From Hyphomicrobiales bacterium (GTDB taxonomy: Bacteria > Pseudomonadota > Alphaproteobacteria > Rhizobiales > Xanthobacteraceae): DNA of 36,183 nt. Each line of letters opens with the position of its first letter. Positions within the stretch are counted from its first letter, which is position 1. Under the pieces are notes generated by a model. That model was not told where the DNA came from. It saw only the letters and a program-made list of their open reading frames with translations, and searched no databases. The stretch is from NCBI GenBank assembly GCA_009377695.1, contig WHTP01000059.1, positions 1 through 36,183 of the forward strand. Direction: 5' to 3'. A program made the translations under genes and the position numbers. Positions 23,929-31,837 of the stretch are shown piece by piece.

Positions 23929-25542
23929 ATGGATACCCAGGTTATCATCGCCGGAGCCGGTCCGACCGGCCTCACGCTCGCGGTCGATCTCGGCATGCGC
24001 GGCGTGCGCTGCGTCCTGCTCGAGGAGAAGGAAGCGCCGCTGTTCCTGCCGAAGATGGAGCGCTCCAACGCGCGCTCGATGGAGATCTACCGGCGCATGG
24101 GGCTCGCGGATCGCATCCGCGCCGTCGGACTGCCGGCCGACGTGCCGATGGACGTGTTCATCGTACTCGAGAACCTCGTCGACCCGCCGCTCCTGCACAA
24201 GAAGTATCCATCGGTGGCCGCGCTCAAGGCCGAGATCGCCACGACCCATGACGGCACGCTGCCGCTCGAATGCTACCAGTTGATCTCGCAATATACGCTG
24301 GAGCCGTTCCTGAAATCGGTCGCGGAGACGCTGCCGAGCGTTTCAGTGCGTTACGGCCATGAGCTTCTGTCATTCAGCCAGGATGCCAACGGCGTCACGG
24401 CGACGGTGAAGGACCTCGCCGGCAAGACCACGGAGATCACAGCCGCCTTTCTCGTCGGTTGCGACGGCGGCTCGAGCGTGGTGCGCAAGCAGCTCGGTAT
24501 CAAGCTCTCCGGCAACGAAGACCGGATGCTGCAACTGCGGCAGTCGCTGCACTATTGCGAGGAGTTGTTCGATCGCATCCCGATCGGCAAGGGTCGGCAC
24601 TATCACGTGGCCGACAACCACGCGACCCAGATGATCGTGCAGGACTCGACCAAGCACTTTACGCTGCATGCAATCGTCGACAGCGACGAGGACATGGTGC
24701 GCATGTTTGCGAAGACCATCGGCATGCCGCTGAAGTTCGACACGCTCTATGTGGGCGAGTGGAAGCAGAACCTGCTGCTCGCCGACAGTTACGGCGACGG
24801 CCGGGTGTTCATCGCCGGTGATGCTGCGCATCTCGTTATCCCGACCGGTGGGCTCGGGATGAATTCGGGCGTTGGCGACGCCATTGACCTCTCCTGGAAG
24901 CTTGCCGCGACGCTCGAAGGCTGGGGCGGGCCGAAGCTTCTCCCGGCGTATACGACCGAGCGCCGCAAGGTCGGCGATCTCAACGTGCAGGCCTCGCGCT
25001 ACGCCACGCTCGGCCGCCGCAAATGGCGCTCGATGTGGAAACCGAACATCCGCGACGACACGCCCGAGGGCGCCGCCACGCGCGCCGAACTGGTGCGGGT
25101 CGCCGACACAGAGCAGCCCAAGTCGAACGAGATGACCGGCGCGGAGCTCGGTTATCACTATTTCGGCTCGCCGCTGGTCTGGCCGGAGGAGGGCGACGGA
25201 CCGAAATACGACTTCGTCGAATACACGCCCTCGACCTGGCCGGGCGTGCGGCTGCCGCACACCTGGCTCGATGACGGCGCGGCGATGCAGGACCGTATCG
25301 GCTACGATCGCGGCTTCACGCTGCTGCGGCTTGGACAGTCGCAGGCGGATGTGTCCGGTCTGGACAAGGCGTTTGCGGGTTACCGTGCGCCGTTCCGCGT
25401 GCTCGATATTCCCGACGCCGAGCCGCGTGCGGTCTACGGCTGCGATCTCATCCTGCTGCGGCCGGATATGCACGTCGCCTGGCGCGGCAATCGTTTGCCG
25501 GACGATGCCGCGAAGCTCGCAGCGATCGTGACTGGGCACTAG
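23929..25542 (+). CDS. FAD-dependent aromatic monooxygenase (PheA/TfdB/MhpA family)
   Basis: 537 residues. The N-terminal FAD-binding motif is VIIAGAGPTGLTLAVDL (residues 5-21), the DG motif is in VGCDGGSSVVR, and the second FAD motif is GRVFIAGDAAHLVIPTGG with GLGMNSGVGDAIDLSWKL. This is the group-A flavoprotein hydroxylase architecture that uses NAD(P)H and O2 to hydroxylate phenolic or similar rings. The C-terminal thioredoxin-like segment is present (AVYGCDLILLRPDMHVAWRG). ATG 23929 follows AAGGAGGCGC, a strong site. An open frame runs upstream to 23812 but overlaps the regulator. It is likely regulated by the IclR protein through the palindrome. The substrate is unknown. Confidence 0.9.
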   Translation: MDTQVIIAGAGPTGLTLAVDLGMRGVRCVLLEEKEAPLFLPKMERSNARSMEIYRRMGLADRIRAVGLPADVPMDVFIVLENLVDPPLLHKKYPSVAALKAEIATTHDGTLPLECYQLISQYTLEPFLKSVAETLPSVSVRYGHELLSFSQDANGVTATVKDLAGKTTEITAAFLVGCDGGSSVVRKQLGIKLSGNEDRMLQLRQSLHYCEELFDRIPIGKGRHYHVADNHATQMIVQDSTKHFTLHAIVDSDEDMVRMFAKTIGMPLKFDTLYVGEWKQNLLLADSYGDGRVFIAGDAAHLVIPTGGLGMNSGVGDAIDLSWKLAATLEGWGGPKLLPAYTTERRKVGDLNVQASRYATLGRRKWRSMWKPNIRDDTPEGAATRAELVRVADTEQPKSNEMTGAELGYHYFGSPLVWPEEGDGPKYDFVEYTPSTWPGVRLPHTWLDDGAAMQDRIGYDRGFTLLRLGQSQADVSGLDKAFAGYRAPFRVLDIPDAEPRAVYGCDLILLRPDMHVAWRGNRLPDDAAKLAAIVTGH

Positions 25543-25560
25543 CTTCGCTCACTGCGTGGC

Positions 25561-28500
25561 TTAATGGAAGTTCCGGCCCCTCGGCAACACTTTCGCAACC
25601 TGCTTGACCGCGGTCTGCTGCGCGATGTTGGGTTTTGCTTTCGCCAACCGCACGAATGAATCGCCCGAGCGGGGATGCCGGAAACGATCGGGCTCATCGG
25701 CTTTGACGATGGCGGTGGATGCGTGTGTTTGCATGCTAGGTGCATCGTCGCTGAGACGATGCAGCAGCGGCGAAAGATCCTCGAATCCCTCGGCGACGAT
25801 ATGGATCACGCCTTGCTCGTTTTGCAGCGGTCCAGTCACGCTGATTAGTCTTGCGCCCATGATAATTGGGCGGAAGCGTTCGAATATTCGCGGCCACAAG
25901 ATGGTGTTGGCGATGGCGGTCTCATCTTCCAGCGTCATGAAGATGGCATTGCCTGTTCCGGGCCGTTGGCGCACCAGCACGATACCTGCAACGGTCACAC
26001 GCTTGCCGGAGGCAATCGTGGGCAATAAATCGTGCCGGACGATGCCGCGCGCGTCGAGGTCGGCACGCAGGAACGACACCGGGTGCGCTTTCAGCGACAG
26101 ATGCAGGTGCCGGTAGTCCTCAATCACCTGTTGGCCTGGGAGCATCGGCGGAAGGCCAGCGTCAGGCTCAAGCTCGGCCATGGTCGCGCGCTTGAACAAT
26201 GGCAGGTCGTCCTTGTCGCCCGCGCGGCGCAAGGCTCTCACCGCCCATAGGGCGTCGCGGCGGCTCAAGCCCAGCGAGCCGAAGGCATCCGCTTCCGCAA
26301 GCTTTTCGAGAGCGGCAGGCTTTAGCCGCGTGCGCAGCCAGAGATCGCGCACGGAATCGAAGCCTCTGCCACGGACACTTTCGATGATTTTTCCATCATC
26401 TTCGGAGAAACCGCTGATCTGCCGGAAGCCGAGTCGCAGCGCGTAATTCGATCGGATATCGTCACGCATGCTGGCATGGCGCTGATGTAATCGCTTGTTT
26501 GCCTTGGGGCCGTCCTCAAGATTGCAATCCCAATCCGACAAGTTCACATCCACGGGCCTGATCTCTACGCCGTGTTCTTGTGCATCGCGTACGATCTGCG
26601 CCGGCGCATAAAAACCCATCGGCTGGCTGTTCAGCAGAGCGGCCGCGAAGACATCCGGATAGCGGCATTTGATCCAGGACGAAGCGTAGACCAGGTTCGC
26701 GAAACTCGCTGCATGGCTTTCGGGAAAACCATATTCACCGAAGCCTTTGATCTGTTCAAAACAGCGAATGGCAAACGCACGGTCATAACCGCGGTTGCTC
26801 ATGCCATCGATAAATTTCTTCTCGAAGCGTTTGATGGTGCCGACCCGTTTGAATGTCGCCATGGCACGGCGCAAACGATCGGCTTCCTCAGGTTTGAATT
26901 TCGCCGCAACGATGGCAAGCCGCATGGCTTGCTCTTGAAATAGCGGAATGCCCAATGTCTTTTTCAGAACATCCTTCAATTCATCTTTCTTCCCATGCTC
27001 CGGCGATGGGGAGGGATAATCTGGTTCAATACCTTTATCGCGGAGCGCTTCGCGTCGCTGCAGATAGGGATGCACCATTTTCCCCTGAATTGGTCCCGGG
27101 CGCACGATCGCGACTTCAATGACGAGGTCATAGAACTCTTTGGGACGCAATCGCGGCAGCATCGACATCTGCGCCCGGCTTTCCACCTGGAAGACGCCGA
27201 TCGTGTCGGCGCGGGAAATCATCCGATAGACGGGAGGCTCGGCGTCCTTGAAGGACGAAAGATCGTAACGGAGGCGATATTCCGAACGCAGCAGATCGAA
27301 TGAACGTCGCAGGCATGACAGCATGCCGAGACCGAGCACATCCACCTTGAGGATGCCCAAGTCGTTGAGATCGTCCTTGTCCCATTCGATCACGGTGCGA
27401 TCTTCCATTGCCGCATTCTCGACCGCAACGACCTCGTCAAGACGCGACCGGGTGATGGCGAAGCCGCCGACATGCTGAGAGAGATGGCGAGGGAATCCCA
27501 TGAGCTCTTGGGCGAGATTCATCGCCTGGTTCAGGCGCGGGTCGTCCGGATCAAGTCCGGCCGCGCGCGCCTGCTGTTCCTTGACGCCAGCCATCGACCA
27601 GCCCCAGAGGGTGCTCGCGAGCGCGCCGATCGTATCGTCGGACAATCCGAAGACCTTGCCGACCTCACGGATGGCGCTGCGGCCGCGGTAGCAGATGACG
27701 GTGGCAGTCATTCCGGCATGATCCCGCCCATAGCGCTCATAGATATATTGGATCACTTCTTCGCGGCGCTCGTGCTCGAAATCCACGTCGATGTCGGGCG
27801 GTTCGCGTCGCTCTGTGGAGACGAAGCGTTCGAACAAGAGATCCACGTCGTGAGGATCGACCTCGGTGATGCCGAGGCAATAACAGATCACGGAATTCGC
27901 AGCCGATCCGCGGCCCTGGCACAGAATACCTTTTGACCGGGCGAAACGCACGATGTCATGGACGGTCAGAAAATAAGGCGCGTATTTGAGCTCGGCGGTA
28001 ATGGTGAGCTCTTTATTGAGTGCCTCTCGAACATGGGGCTTCATTCCGTTCGGATAGCGGCGCTGTTCGCCTTCTTTGACCAGTGCAATCAATGCATCCT
28101 GTGGGGTAGCGTAACCCTGACGGGTCTCTTTCGGGTATTCCGTTGTCCGCAGCTCATCGAGTGAGAAATTGCAGCTTCCGAGGAAAGCGGTCGTTTGTTC
28201 GATTGCGCCGGATACCCTACGGAAGAGTCGCGCCATTTCTTGCGGCGATTTCAGGTGCCGCTCGGCATTGGCTTCCAGCCGCCGGCCGCCGGTCTCGATG
28301 GTCACATGTTCGCGGATGCAGGTGACGACGTCCTGCAACGACCGCCGTTCCGGTGCATGATAGAGCACGTCGTTCACGGCAATCAGCGGCACGGATGCGT
28401 CATCGGCAATCGAAATCAGACGCATCAGGCGGCGACGGTCATCGCCATGGTAAAGTACGCTTGCCGCAAGCCAGACCGATTCAAGAAAGGCTGCCGTCTT

Positions 28501-29016
28501 CAGTTGCGACAGCAGGATCATGAGCCCATTGGCATCGATCCGCTCGGGAGGGAGAACAATGAGATTGAGACCTTCGATGTGCTCCAGAAGATCGTCACGG
28601 TAGAGAATGCATTCGGCTTTATCGCCGCGACTTTTTCCGACGGTGAGCAATCGGGTCAGCCGTCCCCATGCGGATCGGTCTTGCGGATAAGCGAGGATGT
28701 CCGGCGTGCCATCGGCGAAAACAAGCCGCGCGCCAGGCGCGATTTTCAGTCTTAGTTTCTTGTTGCCTTCGGTGTCTTCCTCGTAAGCAGCCGTATGCGA
28801 CCGCACGACGCCGGCAACCGTGTTGCGATCGGCAATCCCGAGACCGGCCACGCCCAGTTCTATGGCGCGCTCGACCAGTTCCTCCGGATGCGAGCCGCCG
28901 CGCAGGAACGAAAAATTGGTGGTGACGGCAAGCTCGACATAGGCCGGAACCGGCGCATCTGCGATGGCGGCACGCGGTTGTTGTTCCGGAGTAGGGAAGG
29001 GATGGACGTTGCTCAT
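25561..29016 (-). CDS. dnaE2: Error-prone DNA polymerase III alpha-like DnaE2 (ImuC)
   Basis: 1151 residues. It is the polymerase of the SOS mutasome with ImuA and ImuB and copies past damaged bases. The N-terminal PHP-like domain lacks the usual HxH (reads YVELAVTTNFSFLRGG), as expected for DnaE2. The polymerase core has PDIDVDF at 407-413 with catalytic Asp410 and Asp412, and ILCQGRGSAANSVICYCLGI just before it. An OB domain lies near 1025-1100, and the conserved DnaE2 end VLPRGRNFH is present. It starts with ATGA overlap on the imuB stop. Its base composition is clearly lower in G+C than imuA/imuB: 27 of 60 in 26701-26760 and 29 of 60 in 28561-28620, versus 46 of 60 in 30001-30060 of imuB. 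It ends 18 bases from the convergent monooxygenase stop. Confidence 0.96.
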   Translation of the reverse strand: MSNVHPFPTPEQQPRAAIADAPVPAYVELAVTTNFSFLRGGSHPEELVERAIELGVAGLGIADRNTVAGVVRSHTAAYEEDTEGNKKLRLKIAPGARLVFADGTPDILAYPQDRSAWGRLTRLLTVGKSRGDKAECILYRDDLLEHIEGLNLIVLPPERIDANGLMILLSQLKTAAFLESVWLAASVLYHGDDRRRLMRLISIADDASVPLIAVNDVLYHAPERRSLQDVVTCIREHVTIETGGRRLEANAERHLKSPQEMARLFRRVSGAIEQTTAFLGSCNFSLDELRTTEYPKETRQGYATPQDALIALVKEGEQRRYPNGMKPHVREALNKELTITAELKYAPYFLTVHDIVRFARSKGILCQGRGSAANSVICYCLGITEVDPHDVDLLFERFVSTERREPPDIDVDFEHERREEVIQYIYERYGRDHAGMTATVICYRGRSAIREVGKVFGLSDDTIGALASTLWGWSMAGVKEQQARAAGLDPDDPRLNQAMNLAQELMGFPRHLSQHVGGFAITRSRLDEVVAVENAAMEDRTVIEWDKDDLNDLGILKVDVLGLGMLSCLRRSFDLLRSEYRLRYDLSSFKDAEPPVYRMISRADTIGVFQVESRAQMSMLPRLRPKEFYDLVIEVAIVRPGPIQGKMVHPYLQRREALRDKGIEPDYPSPSPEHGKKDELKDVLKKTLGIPLFQEQAMRLAIVAAKFKPEEADRLRRAMATFKRVGTIKRFEKKFIDGMSNRGYDRAFAIRCFEQIKGFGEYGFPESHAASFANLVYASSWIKCRYPDVFAAALLNSQPMGFYAPAQIVRDAQEHGVEIRPVDVNLSDWDCNLEDGPKANKRLHQRHASMRDDIRSNYALRLGFRQISGFSEDDGKIIESVRGRGFDSVRDLWLRTRLKPAALEKLAEADAFGSLGLSRRDALWAVRALRRAGDKDDLPLFKRATMAELEPDAGLPPMLPGQQVIEDYRHLHLSLKAHPVSFLRADLDARGIVRHDLLPTIASGKRVTVAGIVLVRQRPGTGNAIFMTLEDETAIANTILWPRIFERFRPIIMGARLISVTGPLQNEQGVIHIVAEGFEDLSPLLHRLSDDAPSMQTHASTAIVKADEPDRFRHPRSGDSFVRLAKAKPNIAQQTAVKQVAKVLPRGRNFH

Positions 29017-30956
29017 GCGAACACGCCGTGCAGGAACCAGGTCGGCAACGTGAGGTCGTTAAAGAAGCCTTGGCGATAGAGCCAGACCCGCACGCCCTCG
29101 CGGCTCTCGACCCGGAAATAATCGCGCGCCAGCGCGTGGCCATGTGCGTCGCGCCACCATTCCATGGCGATGCGCTCGGGCCCTTCGGCATGCGTCACCA
29201 CGTAGCGCATGCGCCGCCAGGTGAACTGCACCGGCGGACCGTCTGGAACGGCCGCGATCGCCTCGATCGGCTCCGGCCGCTCGAACAGACGGATGGGCCG
29301 CACGGGTGAGAGGGAATCTTGCTCAATCGATGCTGGAACAGAGCGTCGTTGCCGCAGACTCGGTCTGCTCCCTCCCCCGTTTACGGGGGAGGGCTGGGGA
29401 GGGGGTGAACTGGCGCCACCCATTATGCATGCCCCCTCCCTATCCCTCCCCCGTAAACGGGGGAGGGGACGCTGTGGCGCGATGCTTCGTAACTCCAGAG
29501 AGGCATTCGCAGGCATAGTCCGACACGTCGCCGCCGCTACGGCCGTGACCGCGAACTCCGGAATGTGCGTGTCCTGCGGCACGAGCCGCGTCACGCGGCG
29601 CAGGCCAAAGCGGGCGCCGAGGCGGTCGATGAGATGGGTCAGCTCCGCGGCCGAATGATCGGACACGGCCAGCCCGGTCTGTGCGGGATCGCAGCGTTCG
29701 GTCGCGAGCGCGCCGAGCCGCACCACGTCGTAGCCGAAGCCGGGGTCGTATTCGTCGCCGACCGCCGCGAGCCGTTCCACGAACAGGGCGCGGATGCGCG
29801 CGGCGTCGCGCAGCGGCGCGCCGGTGCCGGCGACGATGCGGTGCACCTTGCCGTCGGCGCGGAACAGCGCCACCTCGATGAAACGCGCGCCTTCGCCGCG
29901 CCGCTCCATCAGCTTCACCAATTCGCGGGCAAGATGGTCGATGGTGCCGAGCACGTCGGCTTCGAGTGCGATCGGGTCGGCGAAGCGGCGCTCGGTCACA
30001 TAGGGCGGCACCGGCAGGCGCGGCGTGATCGGCTCATCGACGCGGCCGACGGCCTGGTCGATGCGGTGCACGAACGCTTCCCCGAAGCGTGCGGCGAGCG
30101 GCGCGCGCGGGCGGTCGATCACATCGGCGATCCGTTTAAGACCGACCTGCGTGAGGTCGGCGATGGTCTCCGGCGCGATCCGCAGCGCTGCGAGCGGAAG
30201 CGGAAGCAGCACTTCTCTGGTTCGATCAGATGGGACCAGAAGCGTGCCGCGCGCTCGCTCTGCTCCCTCTCCCGTTTGCGGGAGAGGGGTGGGGAGAGGG
30301 TGAGCTTGCTCCCGTCGTGATCGCATGCCCCCTCCCTGTCCCTCCCCCGCATAACCCGTCGAAGACGGGCGTGAACGCCCTTTCGCTGGGGGAGGGGACG
30401 ATGTGGCTCGACCACGGATAACATTATCATCTGCATATCGTGCCACCGCCCAGGCGCAGCCGACGGTGTCGGCGACCGCCGCGCGCGCCTGGAAACCCTG
30501 CTGCGCAAGCCGCACCACGATGTCACGGCGCAACGCCTCCTCGCCGCCGAAGAGATGCGCGCAGCCGGAGATGTCGAGCAGCAGCCCGTCCGGCGAATCG
30601 AGACCGACCAGCGGCGTGTAGCGGTCGCACCAGTCGGCGATCGCGACGAGCATGCGCCGATCGGCGTCCGGATCGGCATCGGCGACAGCGATGCGCGGAT
30701 ACATCGCGCGCGCGTCGGCGAGCGCCATGCCGAACCTGAGCCCGAGCCCGTCCGCGGCGTCGTTGAGGCCGGCGAGCCGCAGCGCGCCTTTCACCGGCTC
30801 GACGACGACCAACGGTGCATCACTTTGCGCAAATCGGCTGCCGCCGGCGTGCGCTGTATCAGCCGGCGTGGGCGAACGGCCGCGGATCAACCGATCCGTC
30901 ATCAGCCGCCGCAGCCACACCGACAGATAGCGCTTGCGGGAGGAAGGCGCGTTCAT
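29013..30956 (-). CDS. imuB: ImuB, inactive Y-family polymerase, with two in-frame palindromic insertions
   Basis: 647 residues; homologues are usually around 500-530. ImuB is the hub of the SOS mutasome, binding the sliding clamp, ImuA and DnaE2. The N-terminus (RYLSVWLRRLMTDRL) lacks the catalytic acidic residues of active Y-family polymerases, as known for ImuB. LLLDISGCAHLFGGEEAL, PVPPYVTERRFADPI and the C-terminal FERPEPIEAIA segment are conserved. Residues about 181-247 and 483-548 do not look like ImuB: they are rich in Pro, Gly, Arg and Ser (SSPPPAKGRSRP, SSPPPQPSPVNGGG). They coincide with two copies of a composite palindromic repeat. Without them the length would be normal. It overlaps imuA by 98 bases and dnaE2 by 4 bases. 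Confidence 0.93.
   Translation of the reverse strand: MNAPSSRKRYLSVWLRRLMTDRLIRGRSPTPADTAHAGGSRFAQSDAPLVVVEPVKGALRLAGLNDAADGLGLRFGMALADARAMYPRIAVADADPDADRRMLVAIADWCDRYTPLVGLDSPDGLLLDISGCAHLFGGEEALRRDIVVRLAQQGFQARAAVADTVGCAWAVARYADDNVIRGRATSSPPPAKGRSRPSSTGYAGEGQGGGMRSRREQAHPLPTPLPQTGEGAERARGTLLVPSDRTREVLLPLPLAALRIAPETIADLTQVGLKRIADVIDRPRAPLAARFGEAFVHRIDQAVGRVDEPITPRLPVPPYVTERRFADPIALEADVLGTIDHLARELVKLMERRGEGARFIEVALFRADGKVHRIVAGTGAPLRDAARIRALFVERLAAVGDEYDPGFGYDVVRLGALATERCDPAQTGLAVSDHSAAELTHLIDRLGARFGLRRVTRLVPQDTHIPEFAVTAVAAATCRTMPANASLELRSIAPQRPLPRLRGRDREGACIMGGASSPPPQPSPVNGGGSRPSLRQRRSVPASIEQDSLSPVRPIRLFERPEPIEAIAAVPDGPPVQFTWRRMRYVVTHAEGPERIAMEWWRDAHGHALARDYFRVESREGVRVWLYRQGFFNDLTLPTWFLHGVFA
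29368..29470. repeat. Composite palindromic element inside imuB, copy 2
   Basis: Two hairpins with identical 11-bp stems, CCCTCCCCCGT/ACGGGGGAGGG, lie at 29370-29393 and 29444-29467. Between them GGGAGGGGG (29397-29405) pairs with CCCCCTCCC (29432-29440). The block keeps the imuB frame open and shares its layout with the copy near 30262. Confidence 0.85.
30262..30400. repeat. Composite palindromic element inside imuB, copy 1
   Basis: The first hairpin is CCCTCTCCCG (30265-30274) with CGGGAGAGGG (30279-30288). The second stem is CCCTCCCCC (30340-30348) with GGGGGAGGG (30388-30396), whose loop is enlarged by a further small hairpin (ACCCGTC/GACGGGC around 30354-30370). Order and orientation match copy 2. 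The imuB frame stays open. Confidence 0.8.
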
Positions 30957-31653
30957 GGTGATCCCAATGGACGATGAAGCGGCCGCAACGGCCGCTTCGG
31001 TTTCGGTTCAGTGACAGATCGAAGGCGGTGCGCCCGAGACCGCCGAAACGGTCGGGCGTGCTTGGCGCGGCGGCGACCTGCCAGCGGGTCGTCGCCGCGG
31101 TCGCGATCGGCAGCGGCCGATGCCGCAGCAGAAGCCCGAGCCCGCCTCCGGCGCGCGCCGCGAGCGTCAGCCGCCGCGTGGCGGTAAAATCGGCTGCTTC
31201 GCCCGCCTCCGGCAGCTCGGCGATGACGACGGCGACGCCGCGCGATTTCATCGCCTCCTCGCAAGCCCACAACGCATCGACCGGACGCGGCACCCGCAAC
31301 AGGATGAGCCGCTCCATCGGCACGCCGAAGCAATCGAGCCCGGGGCCATAAAGCGCGCCGGCTTCGAGCGCTGCGAAGTCGGTCTGGATGTAGAGCGCGG
31401 AGCTGCCTCCCGCCGTGCGCAGGGCGGCCAGCGCCAGCGCGAAGCCGGCTGTCGCGCCGAATTGCGCCGGCGCGACAGGGGCGAGTTCATGCAGCGCCGC
31501 GCAGGCCAGTCCGCCGCCCAGGGCGGCATCGACCTCGGGCAGGCCAAGCGCCAGCGTATCTTCTTCGACAAGGGAAAAACCCTTGACTTTATCGAGAGTT
31601 GCGAGCGCCTGCCGGAGATGGCTGAGCGCGCCGCGGGATGCGGCTGAAGCCAT
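30859..31653 (-). CDS. imuA: ImuA, RecA-like mutasome accessory protein
   Basis: 264 residues, the first gene of the SOS cassette. The RecA-like core shows TLALGLPEVDAALGGGLACA, then ALHELAPV and ALYIQTDFAALEAGALYGPG with RLILLRVPRPVDALWACEEA, all typical of ImuA. The end ...FIVHWDHHERAFLP matches the usual C-terminus; the last 20 or so residues, within the 98-base overlap with imuB, are probably less constrained. ImuA is thought to modulate RecA and assemble with ImuB at stalled forks. ATG 31653 lies 14 bases from a GAAC-N7-GAAC LexA site, so the operon should be induced by DNA damage. Confidence 0.92.
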   Translation of the reverse strand: MASAASRGALSHLRQALATLDKVKGFSLVEEDTLALGLPEVDAALGGGLACAALHELAPVAPAQFGATAGFALALAALRTAGGSSALYIQTDFAALEAGALYGPGLDCFGVPMERLILLRVPRPVDALWACEEAMKSRGVAVVIAELPEAGEAADFTATRRLTLAARAGGGLGLLLRHRPLPIATAATTRWQVAAAPSTPDRFGGLGRTAFDLSLNRNRSGRCGRFIVHWDHHERAFLPQALSVGVAAAADDGSVDPRPFAHAG

Positions 31654-31666
31654 GGCTCCAATCCTT

Positions 31667-31681
31667 GTTCCTGATTTGTTC
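31667..31681 (-). promoter_or_regulatory. LexA (SOS) box of the imu operon
   Basis: On the minus strand GAAC-AAATCAG-GAAC is the exact direct-repeat consensus GAAC-N7-GAAC of alphaproteobacterial LexA. It ends 14 bases before the imuA start, a normal position for repression. Confidence 0.9.
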
Positions 31682-31837
31682 TATTGATTCCCGACCCCCC
31701 GACGGGAGTCAAGGCCGCCTTGCACGCCTCAAGAGTGCACCCCGAAAGAGCGCATTGGAGAGGGGTGACGACCGCGCCGCGCGGGGGTACATGAATTGCC
31801 CGCCTCAAAAATCGTCGCCCAACGAGAGCAAACAACA

